Shown here: piece after piece, positions 55,006-63,983 of the stretch
How positions within the stretch are numbered: the stretch's first letter is position 1
How the letters are laid out: every line of letters starts with the position of its first letter
Assembly (NCBI RefSeq): GCF_030418295.1
Contig: NZ_JAUHQA010000001.1
Span: 2,232,001 to 2,296,000, forward strand
From: Demequina muriae
GTDB taxonomy: Bacteria; Actinomycetota; Actinomycetes; Actinomycetales; Demequinaceae
DNA length: 64,000 bases
Reading direction: 5' to 3'
Program-made: the position numbers and the translations under genes
The notes under the pieces: generated by a model
Database searches by the model: none
The model's input: only the letters and a program-made list of their open reading frames with translations
What the model was told of the DNA's origin: nothing

Positions 55006-57579
55006 ATGACCGATACGCAAAGGATCGTCGTCGTGGGCGGCGGCATGGTTGCGCACCGCTTCACGGAGGCGCTGCGCGCGCGTGACGCCGACGGGCGGTT
55101 CTCCGTCACGGTGCTCGCCGAGGAGCCGAGGGCGCCGTACGACCGGGTCGCGCTCACCACCTACTTCACAGGTCGCCACCCCGAGGACCTCGAACTCGGC
55201 GATCGGGCGCTGTGGGACGACCCCCTGGTGCGGCTCGAGCGCGATGCGCGCGTCGACACGGTGGACCGCGACGCGAAGGTGGTGACGGACCGCCACGGCC
55301 GCGAGCACCCGTACGACCACCTGGTGCTCGCGACGGGCTCGTACGCCTGGACGCCGCCCACCGAAGGCGCCCACCTGCCCGGAGTGTTCGTCTACCGCAC
55401 CATCGACGACGTCGCCGCCCTGCGCACGTACGTCGAGCACCGCGCGCAGGAGCTCGGGCGGCCGGTGCGCGGCGCCGTGATCGGCGGGGGGCTGCTGGGG
55501 CTGGAGGCCGCAGGAGCGCTCCAGGAGCTCGGGGCGACCAGCACCGTGGTGCAGTTCTCGGACCGGCTCATGAACCTGCAGGTGGACGAGGGCGGCGGTC
55601 ACGCGCTGCAGCGGCTCATCGAACGGCTCGGCGTCACTGTGCGCTGCTCGACCAAGACGCAGGCCATCAAGCCCGACCGCGCGGGGCGTGCGGGCCGGCT
55701 GGTGTTCGAGGGAGGCGGCGAGCAGCTGGTCGACGTCGTGATCTTCGCCACCGGCGTGCGACCGCGCGACGAGCTCGCGCGCACCGCGGGACTCGCGATG
55801 GGCGAGCGTGGCGGCGTCGTGGTCGACGACACCTGCCTGACCGATGACCCGGCCGTCAGCGCTATCGGCGAGGTCGCCTGCATCCAGGGCGCGTGCATCG
55901 GACTCATCGCGCCGGGCAACGCGATGGCGGAGATCGCGGTCGACCGGCTCCTCGGCGGCGACTCCACCTTCCCGGGTGCGGACACGGCCGCGAAGCTCAA
56001 GCTGCTGGGCGTCGACGTGGCGTCGTTCGGCGACGCGTTCGCCACCACCCCGGGTGCGCTCGAGCTGGTCTATGCCGATCCCGTCGCGGGCGTCTACAAG
56101 AAGCTCGTGCTGACCGACGACGCACGCACGCTGCTGGGCGGCATCCTGGTGGGCGACGCGTCGGCGTACGCCTCGCTTCGCCCGATGGTGGGATCGGAGC
56201 TCGGGGGCGATCCCGGCGGCTGGCTGCTGCCGGAGGGCGCCGTGGAGCGCCCCAATGTGGAGCTGCCGGACGAGGCGTCCGTGTGCTCGTGCAACAACGT
56301 CACCGCGGGCGCGATCCGCTGCGCCGTGACCGACGAGGGCTGCACCGACATCGCCGGAGTGAAGGCGTGCACCAAGGCGGGGACGTCGTGCGGCTCCTGC
56401 CTGCCGCTCGTGAAGAAGATCGTCGGCGCCGAGCTCGAGAAGTCCGGCATCGAGATCTCGAACGCCTTGTGCGAGCACGTCGACATGTCGCGGGCGCAGC
56501 TCTTCAGCGCCGTCCAGGTGAGCGGTCTGCGCACCTTCTCCGAGATCATCGAGCGGTTCGGGACCGGCCGTGGCTGCGACCTCTGCAAGCCGGTGATCGG
56601 GTCGATCCTCGCGACGCTGTACAACGAGCATGTGCTCGCGGCGGACCGGGCGGCGCTCCAGGACACCAACGACCGCGTGATGGCGAACATGCAGAAGGAC
56701 GGCACCTACTCGGTGGTCCCGCGCGTGCCGGGCGGCGAGATCCTGCCCGAGCACCTGATCCTGCTCGGCGAGATCGCCAAGGACTACGGGCTCTACACGA
56801 AGATCACCGGCGGCCAGCGGATCGACCTGTTCGGCGCGCGCCTCGAGCAGCTGCCGAGCATCTGGAAGCGCCTGGTCGACGCGGGCATGGAATCCGGCCA
56901 CGCCTACGGCAAGTCCCTGCGCACGGTGAAATCCTGCGTGGGCTCGACCTGGTGCCGGTACGGAGTGCAGGACTCAGTGGGGCTCGCGATCGCCCTCGAG
57001 CTCCGGTACCGCGGACTCCGCAGCCCGCACAAGATCAAGCTGGGCGTGTCCGGCTGTGCACGCGAGTGCGCCGAGGCGCGTGGAAAGGACGTCGGGGTGA
57101 TCGCCACGGACAACGGCTGGAACATCTACGTCGGCGGCAACGGCGGATTCACCCCTCGGCACGCGCAGCTGCTCGTCGAGGACGTCGACGACGATGCGGT
57201 GTTCCGCATCATCGACCGCTACCTGATGCTGTACGTCCGGACCGCGGACCGGCTGCAGCGCACCGCTCCCTGGCAGGAGGAGTACGAGGGCGGCCTCGAC
57301 GCCATCCGGGACGTCGTGGTGAACGATTCGCTCGGCATCTGCGACGACCTCGACGCGCACATGGCGCGCCACATCGACTCCTACGAGGACGAGTGGGCGG
57401 CCGTGCTCAAGGACCCGGAGAGGCTGCGTCAGTTCAGCTCTTTCGTCAACGCGCCCGACGAGCCCGACCCGTCTCTCGCGTACGTGGAGGAGCGCGGCCA
57501 GCGCCGCCCCGCCACGGACTCCGAGCGCGACGGCGGCGCCGTCCTCATCGCCCCCGCAACCCTGGAGGTCCGCTCATGA
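55006..57579 (+). CDS. nirB: Nitrite reductase [NAD(P)H], large subunit
   Basis: Six-electron reduction of nitrite to ammonium in the cytoplasm. 857 residues: FAD/NAD part (VVGGGMVAHRFTEAL; LATGSYAWTPP; GGGLLGLEAAGAL), BFD [2Fe-2S] motifs VCSCNNV and GTSCGSC plus GRGCDLC, then the ferredoxin-like and siroheme/[4Fe-4S] domains with CVGSTWCRYG and SGCARECAEARGKD giving the four cluster cysteines. GAAGGGAAG precedes ATG 55006. 4-bp overlap with nirD. Confidence 0.97.
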   Translation: MTDTQRIVVVGGGMVAHRFTEALRARDADGRFSVTVLAEEPRAPYDRVALTTYFTGRHPEDLELGDRALWDDPLVRLERDARVDTVDRDAKVVTDRHGREHPYDHLVLATGSYAWTPPTEGAHLPGVFVYRTIDDVAALRTYVEHRAQELGRPVRGAVIGGGLLGLEAAGALQELGATSTVVQFSDRLMNLQVDEGGGHALQRLIERLGVTVRCSTKTQAIKPDRAGRAGRLVFEGGGEQLVDVVIFATGVRPRDELARTAGLAMGERGGVVVDDTCLTDDPAVSAIGEVACIQGACIGLIAPGNAMAEIAVDRLLGGDSTFPGADTAAKLKLLGVDVASFGDAFATTPGALELVYADPVAGVYKKLVLTDDARTLLGGILVGDASAYASLRPMVGSELGGDPGGWLLPEGAVERPNVELPDEASVCSCNNVTAGAIRCAVTDEGCTDIAGVKACTKAGTSCGSCLPLVKKIVGAELEKSGIEISNALCEHVDMSRAQLFSAVQVSGLRTFSEIIERFGTGRGCDLCKPVIGSILATLYNEHVLAADRAALQDTNDRVMANMQKDGTYSVVPRVPGGEILPEHLILLGEIAKDYGLYTKITGGQRIDLFGARLEQLPSIWKRLVDAGMESGHAYGKSLRTVKSCVGSTWCRYGVQDSVGLAIALELRYRGLRSPHKIKLGVSGCARECAEARGKDVGVIATDNGWNIYVGGNGGFTPRHAQLLVEDVDDDAVFRIIDRYLMLYVRTADRLQRTAPWQEEYEGGLDAIRDVVVNDSLGICDDLDAHMARHIDSYEDEWAAVLKDPERLRQFSSFVNAPDEPDPSLAYVEERGQRRPATDSERDGGAVLIAPATLEVRS

Positions 57580-57995
57580 CTGCCGCGTCCGTGACCGACC
57601 CGACCACCGCATCGGCCGGGCGGTCGGGCAGTTCCGCCACCACGCGCGTCGCGATCTGCGAGTACGACCGGCTCACGCCGGAGCTCGGGGTCGCCGCGCT
57701 CGTGGACGGCCGCCAGGTGGCGATCTTCCGGCTCACCGACGGGAGCGTCCACGCCGTGCAGAACGTGTGTCCCTTCTCCGGTGCGGCCGTGATGTCGCGG
57801 GGCATCACGGGCGACCGCGGGGGAGTGCCCACCGTCGCGTCGCCGATCTACAAGCAGGTGTTCTCCCTGGTGGACGGCACGTGTCTGGCCACGATGGACA
57901 AGGCGCCGCGCCCCGGACGCGCGGCGGACTTGGTCGTCTACCCCGTCACCCTCGACAATGGCCAGGTGTACATCGACCTGGCAGGTGACGAGTGA
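57576..57995 (+). CDS. nirD: Nitrite reductase small subunit
   Basis: 139 residues, Rieske-like fold without a full Rieske ligand set (VCPFSGAAVMSRG; SPIYKQVFSLVDGTC), as usual for NirD. An N-terminal ~25-residue Thr/Ser/Ala segment precedes the domain. ATGA overlap with nirB and GTGA overlap with the siroheme gene. Confidence 0.94.
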   Translation: MTAASVTDPTTASAGRSGSSATTRVAICEYDRLTPELGVAALVDGRQVAIFRLTDGSVHAVQNVCPFSGAAVMSRGITGDRGGVPTVASPIYKQVFSLVDGTCLATMDKAPRPGRAADLVVYPVTLDNGQVYIDLAGDE

Positions 57996-59212
57996 CCGCA
58001 CTCTTCGGACTCGATCTCAAGGACAAGCCGATCCTGATCGTGGGCGGTGGCTCCGTCGCGTCCCGGCGCGTGCGGCGGTTCGTCGCCGAGGGCGCGCGCG
58101 TCACGGTCGTCGCCCCGCACATCTCAGACGACATCGAGCGGCATGCGGGCCACGGCGACATCGTCGTGCACCGGCGCGGCGTCGCTCCCCAGGATCTCGA
58201 CGGCGCGTGGTTCGTGCTCGCCGCGACTGACGACCCGGTCCTCAACGACGCCGTCGCGCAATGGGCGCACGAGCGCCAGATCTGGTGCATCGACGCCTCC
58301 GACGCGTCCAAGGGCACGGCTCGCCAGGCGGCCATGTCGAAGCACGGCGACCTCGGCGTCGGAGTGATCTCCCTCGGCGCTCCCGACCCCGGGCGGATCC
58401 GCGCGGTGCGCGACGCCGTCGCCGCGCATCTGGACGGCGGCGAGGTCGATCTGCGCCGCCGCCGGCCGGGTTCCGGCCGGGTCATCCTGGTCGGTTCCGG
58501 CCCCGGCGACCCTGGCCTCATCACCGTGCGTGGACGGCAGGCGCTGTCAGAGGCCGACGTCGTGGTCACCGACCGCCTCGGCACCGCCGAGCTGCTGGTC
58601 ACCGTGCCCTACGACGTCGACGTGGTGAATGTGGGCAAGTCCCCTGACCGTCACCCGGTGCCACAGCGCGAGATCAACAGCCTGCTGGTGGGCCGGGCAC
58701 TCGAAGGCAAGACGGTGGTGCGTCTCAAGGGCGGCGATCCGTACCTGTTCGGCCGCGGGGGTGAGGAGGTCCACGCCTGCATCAAGGCCGGGGTGGACGT
58801 CGAGGTGGTGCCCGGGATCACCTCGGCCTTCGCGGTGCCCGCTCGCGCGGGAATCCCCGTGACGCAGCGCGGCGTCTCCACGTCCGTGCTGGTCACCACG
58901 GGTCACGCCGGCGCCGATCCGGCCTCGATCGCGGCGATGGCGGCCGGCGCCACTGTCGTGATCCTCATGGGGGTGACCGCGCTCCCTGGCATCGTCGACG
59001 CCGCCATCGCCGGGGGGTGCGATCCCGAGACTCCGGTGGCAATCGTCGAGAACGGCACCACCGTCCACGAGCGGGTCACCCACGGCGTCATGGCAGATAT
59101 CGTTCGTCGTGCGGACGAAACGGACGTGAAACCTCCAGCCATTATCGTCGTGGGACAGGTGAGTCAGCCCGGACTCTTGGCGAGTGCCGTGGCAGCGACG
59201 CCAGAGCTGTGA
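57992..59212 (+). CDS. cysG: Siroheme synthase: precorrin-2 dehydrogenase + uroporphyrinogen-III methyltransferase
   Basis: 406 residues. N-terminal half (1-~150) is the NAD-dependent precorrin-2 dehydrogenase (ILIVGGGSVASRRVRRFVAEG; LAATDDPVLNDAVAQWA), C-terminal half the SAM-dependent methyltransferase (LVGSGPGDPGLITVRGRQAL; VRLKGGDPYLFGRGGEE; VPGITSAFAVPARAGIPVT). Ferrochelation may be left to the CbiX-like protein downstream. Supplies siroheme for NirB. Confidence 0.94.
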   Translation: MTALFGLDLKDKPILIVGGGSVASRRVRRFVAEGARVTVVAPHISDDIERHAGHGDIVVHRRGVAPQDLDGAWFVLAATDDPVLNDAVAQWAHERQIWCIDASDASKGTARQAAMSKHGDLGVGVISLGAPDPGRIRAVRDAVAAHLDGGEVDLRRRRPGSGRVILVGSGPGDPGLITVRGRQALSEADVVVTDRLGTAELLVTVPYDVDVVNVGKSPDRHPVPQREINSLLVGRALEGKTVVRLKGGDPYLFGRGGEEVHACIKAGVDVEVVPGITSAFAVPARAGIPVTQRGVSTSVLVTTGHAGADPASIAAMAAGATVVILMGVTALPGIVDAAIAGGCDPETPVAIVENGTTVHERVTHGVMADIVRRADETDVKPPAIIVVGQVSQPGLLASAVAATPEL

Positions 59213-60336
59213 ACGGGGGAGCCGTGAGTCACGTGGGGGAGCCGCTCGCAGGGTGCGCGATGGTCATCACCGCGGACCGGCGCAAGCGCGAGTTCGCATC
59301 GGCGCTGGAGCGCCGTGGCGCGACCGTCCACCACGCCCCGGCGCTCAGCACGATCTCGCATCTGGACGACGAGCAGCTCATCGCGGACTCGCGCGCGCTC
59401 ATCGCCGCGCCTCCCGACATCGTGGTGGCGACCACCGGCATCGGATTCCGTGGCTGGATCGAGGCCGCCGATGCTGCCGGCCTTGCGGAGGACCTCCTCG
59501 ACTGCATGCGCGACGCACGGCTCATCGCCCGCGGTCCCAAGGCCAGGGGCGCCATTCAGGCGGCCGGGCTCGAGGCGGACTGGGTCGCCGAGACGGAGAC
59601 CGCGGCGGAGCTTCAGGACTACCTGCTCGCGGAGGGCGTGTCGGGTCTTCGCATCGCGGTCCAGCATCACGGCAATGGATCGGACGGGCTGGATGAGGCG
59701 TTCGAGGAGGCCGGGGCGGACGTCCAGTCACTGCTCATCTACGGCTGGGGACCGCCTCTCGACCCCGCGGCTCACCAGCGCTGGATCGATGGCGCCGCGG
59801 CGGGGCACGCCGACGCGGTGCTGTTCACATCCGCGCCAGGCTCCCACGCCTGGCTGACCGACGTGAGACGGGCGGGACTGTTCGACGCGATCAGCGGCCG
59901 CGTCCACTCGGGAGACCTGCTGCTGGCAGGCGTCGGGCCGGTGACCGCCGCGCCGCTCGAAGGCGCGGGACTGCCCACCTGCTTCCCTGACCGGTGGCGC
60001 CTCGGCGCGCTCGTGCGCGAACTCGTCAAGCACTATGGCGAAGCGACCGAGGCCATCGCGACACCCGATGGGCCGCTGGTGATGCGCGCGACTGCTGCGG
60101 TTCTCGACGGGGAGGTGCTTCCGCTCACGCCGACGGGACTCGAGATCCTGCGCGCGCTCGCGAAGGCGGGAGGCAACGTGCTCACGCGCGAGCAGCTCGG
60201 AGAGCTGCTGCCGGGAGCGCAGGCTGGGCCGCACGCGGTCGAGGCCGCGATCAATCGACTGCGCGAGAACGCGGGCAGCCGCTCGCTGGTGCGCACGGTC
60301 GTCAAGAGGGGCTACGCACTGGGGGTGAGCGCCTGA
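59209..60336 (+). CDS. Uroporphyrinogen-III synthase fused to OmpR-type winged helix
   Basis: 375 residues from GTG 59209 (GTG 59233 with GGGGGAG upstream is an alternative). Residues to ~265 are HemD-like (VITADRRKREFASALERRG; VATTGIGFRGWIEAA; VLFTSAPGSHAWL; LAGVGPVTAAPL); the last ~90 are a trans_reg_C winged helix (LTPTGLEILRALAKAGGNVL; VEAAINRLRENAG; VVKRGYALG). Same architecture as Rv0260c of M. tuberculosis, also near nir genes. It may be an enzyme, a regulator of the nitrate/siroheme genes, or both. Second HemD in the window. Confidence 0.9.
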   Translation: MNGGAVSHVGEPLAGCAMVITADRRKREFASALERRGATVHHAPALSTISHLDDEQLIADSRALIAAPPDIVVATTGIGFRGWIEAADAAGLAEDLLDCMRDARLIARGPKARGAIQAAGLEADWVAETETAAELQDYLLAEGVSGLRIAVQHHGNGSDGLDEAFEEAGADVQSLLIYGWGPPLDPAAHQRWIDGAAAGHADAVLFTSAPGSHAWLTDVRRAGLFDAISGRVHSGDLLLAGVGPVTAAPLEGAGLPTCFPDRWRLGALVRELVKHYGEATEAIATPDGPLVMRATAAVLDGEVLPLTPTGLEILRALAKAGGNVLTREQLGELLPGAQAGPHAVEAAINRLRENAGSRSLVRTVVKRGYALGVSA

Positions 60337-61022
60337 TGAGCGCAATTCTGATCGGATGTGCCCACGGCACACGCGCGGACGAGGGGCAGCAGACCGTGCG
60401 TGACCTGCTCGATGCCGTCCGGGACTCCATGGGCGTGGAGGTGCGCGAGGCGTACGTCGATGTTCAGGATCCCAAGATCGACCTCGTGATCGAGGGCGTC
60501 GAGCCGGGCGACGGCGTGTCCGCGGTCGTGGTGCCGATCCTGCTGGCCGGCGGCTATCACGTGTACGTCGACATCGCCGAGGCCGTCGAGGGTCGCACGG
60601 ACATCCGCTCGGTCGGCGCGCTCGGACCGGACCCGCGCCTGCTCGAGATCGTGCGCGAACGGCTCGACGACCAGGGCGTGCCGCACGACGCGACGGTGGT
60701 CCTCGCGGCGGCCGGGTCGTCCGATCCCCGCTCGCAGGCGGACACCGAGCGGGCGGCCGAGATGCTGCGGGAGCACTGGGACGGGCCCGTGCGCATCGGC
60801 TTCGCGGCGGGCACCAAGCCGTCCGTGGCCGATGCGGTGGCGTCGGCCCGCGAGAACGGCGAGGATGGCGTCGTGGCTGTCGCCTCGTACCTGCTCGCTC
60901 CCGGACTGTTCCAGCGCCGCCTTCACGAGGCGGGCGCGGACTTCGTCACGGAGCCGCTCGCGCCCCATCACTTCCTGCTCGAGATCATCGCGGACCGCTT
61001 CCATGACGCGCTCAGCGCCTGA
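60336..61022 (+). CDS. Sirohydrochlorin chelatase, CbiX-like
   Basis: 228 residues, two CbiX-type halves; N-terminal LIGCAHGTRADEGQ and AYVDVQ, then PILLAGGYHVYVDI with metal-binding His, and second-half LAAAGSSDPRSQADT and SYLLAPGLFQRRL. Inserts Fe into sirohydrochlorin to give siroheme, complementing the fused methyltransferase/dehydrogenase. TGATG overlap upstream. Confidence 0.92.
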   Translation: MSAILIGCAHGTRADEGQQTVRDLLDAVRDSMGVEVREAYVDVQDPKIDLVIEGVEPGDGVSAVVVPILLAGGYHVYVDIAEAVEGRTDIRSVGALGPDPRLLEIVRERLDDQGVPHDATVVLAAAGSSDPRSQADTERAAEMLREHWDGPVRIGFAAGTKPSVADAVASARENGEDGVVAVASYLLAPGLFQRRLHEAGADFVTEPLAPHHFLLEIIADRFHDALSA

Positions 61023-61746
61023 CCCGTACTCCCGGCAGCGTGGCCTCTCGGGATTCGGAGAGGCGGGCCAGCGTGCTCTCGCCGGCGCCTCGGTCGCGAT
61101 CGTGGGCGTCGGCGGTCTGGGCTGCCCGGTCGCGCAGTACCTGGCGGCCGCCGGCGTGGGGCACCTCACGCTGATCGACGCGGATCACGTCTCTCTCACC
61201 AATCTGCACCGCCAGATCCTCTTCGGCCCGGACGATGTGGGCCGGCCCAAGGTGCACGCGGCCGTGCGGCCGCTCCGCCTGCTCGCCCCCGGACTCGACC
61301 TTCAGCCGGTGGTGCGCCGGCTCGACGCGAGCAATGCCGCCGACCTGCTCGCCGGTCACGACGCCATCGTCGACAGCACCGACACCTTCTCGTCGCGCCT
61401 GGCGGTGGCCGACGCCGCGGAGGCGCTGGGAATCCCGGTGGCCTGGGGTGCGGTGCAGGGCTGGCATGGCCAGGTGACGGTGTTCTCAGGCCGGGCGCGG
61501 ATGCGCGACCTGTTCCCCGAGGAGCCACCCGAGGCATTGGACGCCTGCGAGGGCGGGGCGGTGCTCGGCACGCTGTGCGGTCAGGTGGGCGCGGCGATGG
61601 CGACGGAGGCTCTCAAGTTGGCGAGCGGCGCAGGAACGTCGCTGGCGGGGATCCTTGCGATGGTCGATGCGCGCACCGGTCGCTGGCGCGAGATTCCGCT
61701 GACCCCGGTGGCGCCCAGACGAGAGGCTGCGAGTGCGGGATCTTGA
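61003..61746 (+). CDS. MoeB/ThiF-type E1-like adenylyltransferase
   Basis: 247 residues; YSRQRGLSGFGEAGQ, VAIVGVGGLGCPVAQYLAAAG (ATP site), DADHVSLTNLHRQILF and DSTDTFSSR. Activates the C-terminal glycine of a MoaD/ThiS-type protein. The usual pairs of zinc-binding CxxC are not seen (only ALDACEGG and LGTLCG), and there is no rhodanese domain. Overlaps the chelatase gene by 20 bp. Its position before moeA-moaC suggests molybdopterin synthesis. Confidence 0.88.
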   Translation: MTRSAPDPYSRQRGLSGFGEAGQRALAGASVAIVGVGGLGCPVAQYLAAAGVGHLTLIDADHVSLTNLHRQILFGPDDVGRPKVHAAVRPLRLLAPGLDLQPVVRRLDASNAADLLAGHDAIVDSTDTFSSRLAVADAAEALGIPVAWGAVQGWHGQVTVFSGRARMRDLFPEEPPEALDACEGGAVLGTLCGQVGAAMATEALKLASGAGTSLAGILAMVDARTGRWREIPLTPVAPRREAASAGS

Positions 61747-62941
61747 CGCGCACGTCGCTCGGGCCCTCGCACTCGTCGCGCCGCTCGCGGCTGAGCGGCT
61801 TGCCCTCGGGGGTGCTCTCGGGCTGACGGCCGCGCGCGACCACGCCGCGCGGGACGCGAGCCCGCCCTTCGACAACTCGGCGATGGACGGCTACGCGGTG
61901 CGCTCCGCGGACGTTCAGGGCGCGACTCCCGCGTCCCCGGTGGTGCTGCCCGTCGCGGGCGAGACGGCGGCAGGCGCGCCGCCCGGCGTCGTCCCCGCCG
62001 GGCACGCGTGGCGGATCATGACGGGCGCGCCTATGCCGGACGGGGCCGATGCGGTGGTCCCGGTGGAGTCGACGGACGGTGGGGTCACCGACGTCACGAT
62101 GACGGCGTCCGTCGGCGAAGGCCGTCACGTCCGTCGCGCGGGGGAGGACGCTCGACCGGGTGATGTGATCGTCCACGCCGGACAGTGCTTCACCGCAGTG
62201 AGGGCGGGGGCGCTCGCCGCCGTCGGCGTCGCGACGGTCGATGCGGTGCGCGCTCCGCGCGTCGCCGTGATCGCGACGGGTGACGAACTCGTGGATGTGG
62301 GGGAGGACCTCGCACCTGGGCAGATCCACGACTCCAACTCGGTGCTCCTGGCGGGGCTGCTCCGCCAGGCCGGTGCCGACCCTGTCGTGATCGCGAAGGT
62401 GAGCGACCGTCCCGAGGAGCTGCTCGCCCGGATCGCCGCCGTGGATGCCGACCTCATCGTGACCACCGGCGGCGTGAGCGTGGGCGCCTACGACGTCGTG
62501 AAGGAGGCGCTCGCCGCCCGCGGAGTGGAGTTCGTGCGGGTCGCGATGCAGCCGGGCAAGCCGCAGGGGCTCGGCCTCGTGAACGGCACCCCGACGGTGT
62601 GCCTGCCAGGCAACCCCGTCAGCGTGCTGGTGAGCTTCGCGACCATCGTGGCGCCGATGCTCAGGCGGCTGGGCGGCGACAGCGGTGGCGGCGGGATCGT
62701 GGACAGCCGTGCGCACGAGGCCGCGGTGGTGGACGAAGGATGGTCCGTGCCGCCGGGGCGGCGGCAGTTCATGCCCGTGCGTTTCACGGCTGCCGGCACC
62801 GTGGTCCCGGCGACGCCTGGCGGTTCGGGCTCTCACCTGATCGCCGGGCTCGCGGCGGCCGAGGCGCTTGCGGACGTTCCCGCCGGTGCCGAGCGCGTCG
62901 CACCGGGGGATACCGTGAACCTCGTGAGGTGGAGCAGATGA
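61733..62941 (+). CDS. moeA: Molybdopterin molybdenumtransferase
   Basis: Inserts Mo into adenylylated molybdopterin. 402 residues: SPPFDNSAMDGYAVRS, MTGAPMPDGADAVVPVE, ATGDELVDVGE, IHDSNSVLL, TTGGVSVGAYD and LPGNPVSVLVSF. GTG 61733, 14-bp overlap with the MoeB-like gene. Confidence 0.96.
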   Translation: MRDLDAHVARALALVAPLAAERLALGGALGLTAARDHAARDASPPFDNSAMDGYAVRSADVQGATPASPVVLPVAGETAAGAPPGVVPAGHAWRIMTGAPMPDGADAVVPVESTDGGVTDVTMTASVGEGRHVRRAGEDARPGDVIVHAGQCFTAVRAGALAAVGVATVDAVRAPRVAVIATGDELVDVGEDLAPGQIHDSNSVLLAGLLRQAGADPVVIAKVSDRPEELLARIAAVDADLIVTTGGVSVGAYDVVKEALAARGVEFVRVAMQPGKPQGLGLVNGTPTVCLPGNPVSVLVSFATIVAPMLRRLGGDSGGGGIVDSRAHEAAVVDEGWSVPPGRRQFMPVRFTAAGTVVPATPGGSGSHLIAGLAAAEALADVPAGAERVAPGDTVNLVRWSR

Positions 62942-63408
62942 GCGAGTTCACGCACCTGGACGGCAGCGGGCACGCCCGCATGGTCGACGTGACGCAGAAG
63001 GAGCCGACCGTGCGACGAGCCACGGCGGAGGCCTTCGTCGCGTGCGCAGCCCCGGTGGTGGCGGCGCTGCGGGACGGCTCCGTGCCCAAGGGCGACGTGC
63101 TGGCCGTGGCGCGGGTCGCCGGCATCGCGGCCGCCAAGCGGACGCCTGAGCTCCTCCCGCTCGCGCACGTGATCGGCGTCCACGGCGTGGCAGTCGACCT
63201 GACGATCGAGGACGACGGCGTGCGGATCGTGGCGACCGTATCGACGGCCGACCGCACCGGGGTCGAGATGGAGGCGTTCACTGCCGCTTCGGTCGCGGCG
63301 CTCAACGTGGTCGACATGGTCAAGGGGCTCGACAAGGCCACCTCGATCCGCGACGTGCGGCTGCTCGCGAAGGAAGGCGGCAAGTCGGGCGGCTGGACAC
63401 GCCCGTGA
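62938..63408 (+). CDS. moaC: Cyclic pyranopterin monophosphate synthase
   Basis: 156 residues; MVDVTQKEPTVRRATAEAFV, VARVAGIAAAKRTPELLPLAH (substrate site), GVEMEAFTAASVAALNVVDM and MVKGLDKA. Converts the MoaA product to cPMP. moaA itself is not in the window. 4-bp overlaps on both sides. Confidence 0.97.
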   Translation: MSEFTHLDGSGHARMVDVTQKEPTVRRATAEAFVACAAPVVAALRDGSVPKGDVLAVARVAGIAAAKRTPELLPLAHVIGVHGVAVDLTIEDDGVRIVATVSTADRTGVEMEAFTAASVAALNVVDMVKGLDKATSIRDVRLLAKEGGKSGGWTRP

Positions 63409-63983
63409 CCCCCACCGCCGCGATCGTCCTCACTGGGGGCGGTGCGCGCAGGCTCGGAGGAGTCGACAAGGCCTCCGTGCGCGTGGGCAAGGGGACCCTG
63501 CTGGAGCACGCGCTCGCCGCGGCTGCTGTGTGCGCGCCCGTGGTGGTCGTGGGGCCCTCTGCCCCTGGGCGCCCTGAGGTCATGGTCACGCGCGAGGACC
63601 CCCCTGGTGGCGGCCCGGTCGCCGCGATCGCGGCGGGGCTCGGCGTTCTGGCAGGTGTGTCGTCCCACGTGCTGGTCCTGGCATGCGACATGCCGCACGC
63701 CCGCGCGGCCGTGCCCGCGCTGCTGGACGCGGCTGCGGCGCCAGGTGCCGCGGCCTGGGACGGAGCGTGGGCCATCGATTCGGACGCTCGCGCCCAGCCG
63801 TTGCTCGCCGTGTACCGGCGCGATGCCCTGACGCGAGCGCTCGTGGCCCTGGGCGATCCCCACGGCGCCTCGATGCGCACGCTCACGTCGGCGCTCGCCA
63901 TGCGCGAGGTGCCCGTGGGCGACGCCGCGCGCGACGCGGACACCTGGGATGATGTGGAGGCACTGCGAAAGGAGTGGCGATGA
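63405..63983 (+). CDS. mobA: Molybdenum cofactor guanylyltransferase, MobA-like
   Basis: 192 residues; nucleotide loop LTGGGARRLGGVDKAS, GGGPVAAIAAGLGVL, VLACDMPHARAAVPAL (metal-binding Asp). Adds GMP to Mo-molybdopterin to make the MGD needed by the nitrate reductase at the start of the operon. GTG start overlapping moaC. Confidence 0.88.
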   Translation: MTPTAAIVLTGGGARRLGGVDKASVRVGKGTLLEHALAAAAVCAPVVVVGPSAPGRPEVMVTREDPPGGGPVAAIAAGLGVLAGVSSHVLVLACDMPHARAAVPALLDAAAAPGAAAWDGAWAIDSDARAQPLLAVYRRDALTRALVALGDPHGASMRTLTSALAMREVPVGDAARDADTWDDVEALRKEWR

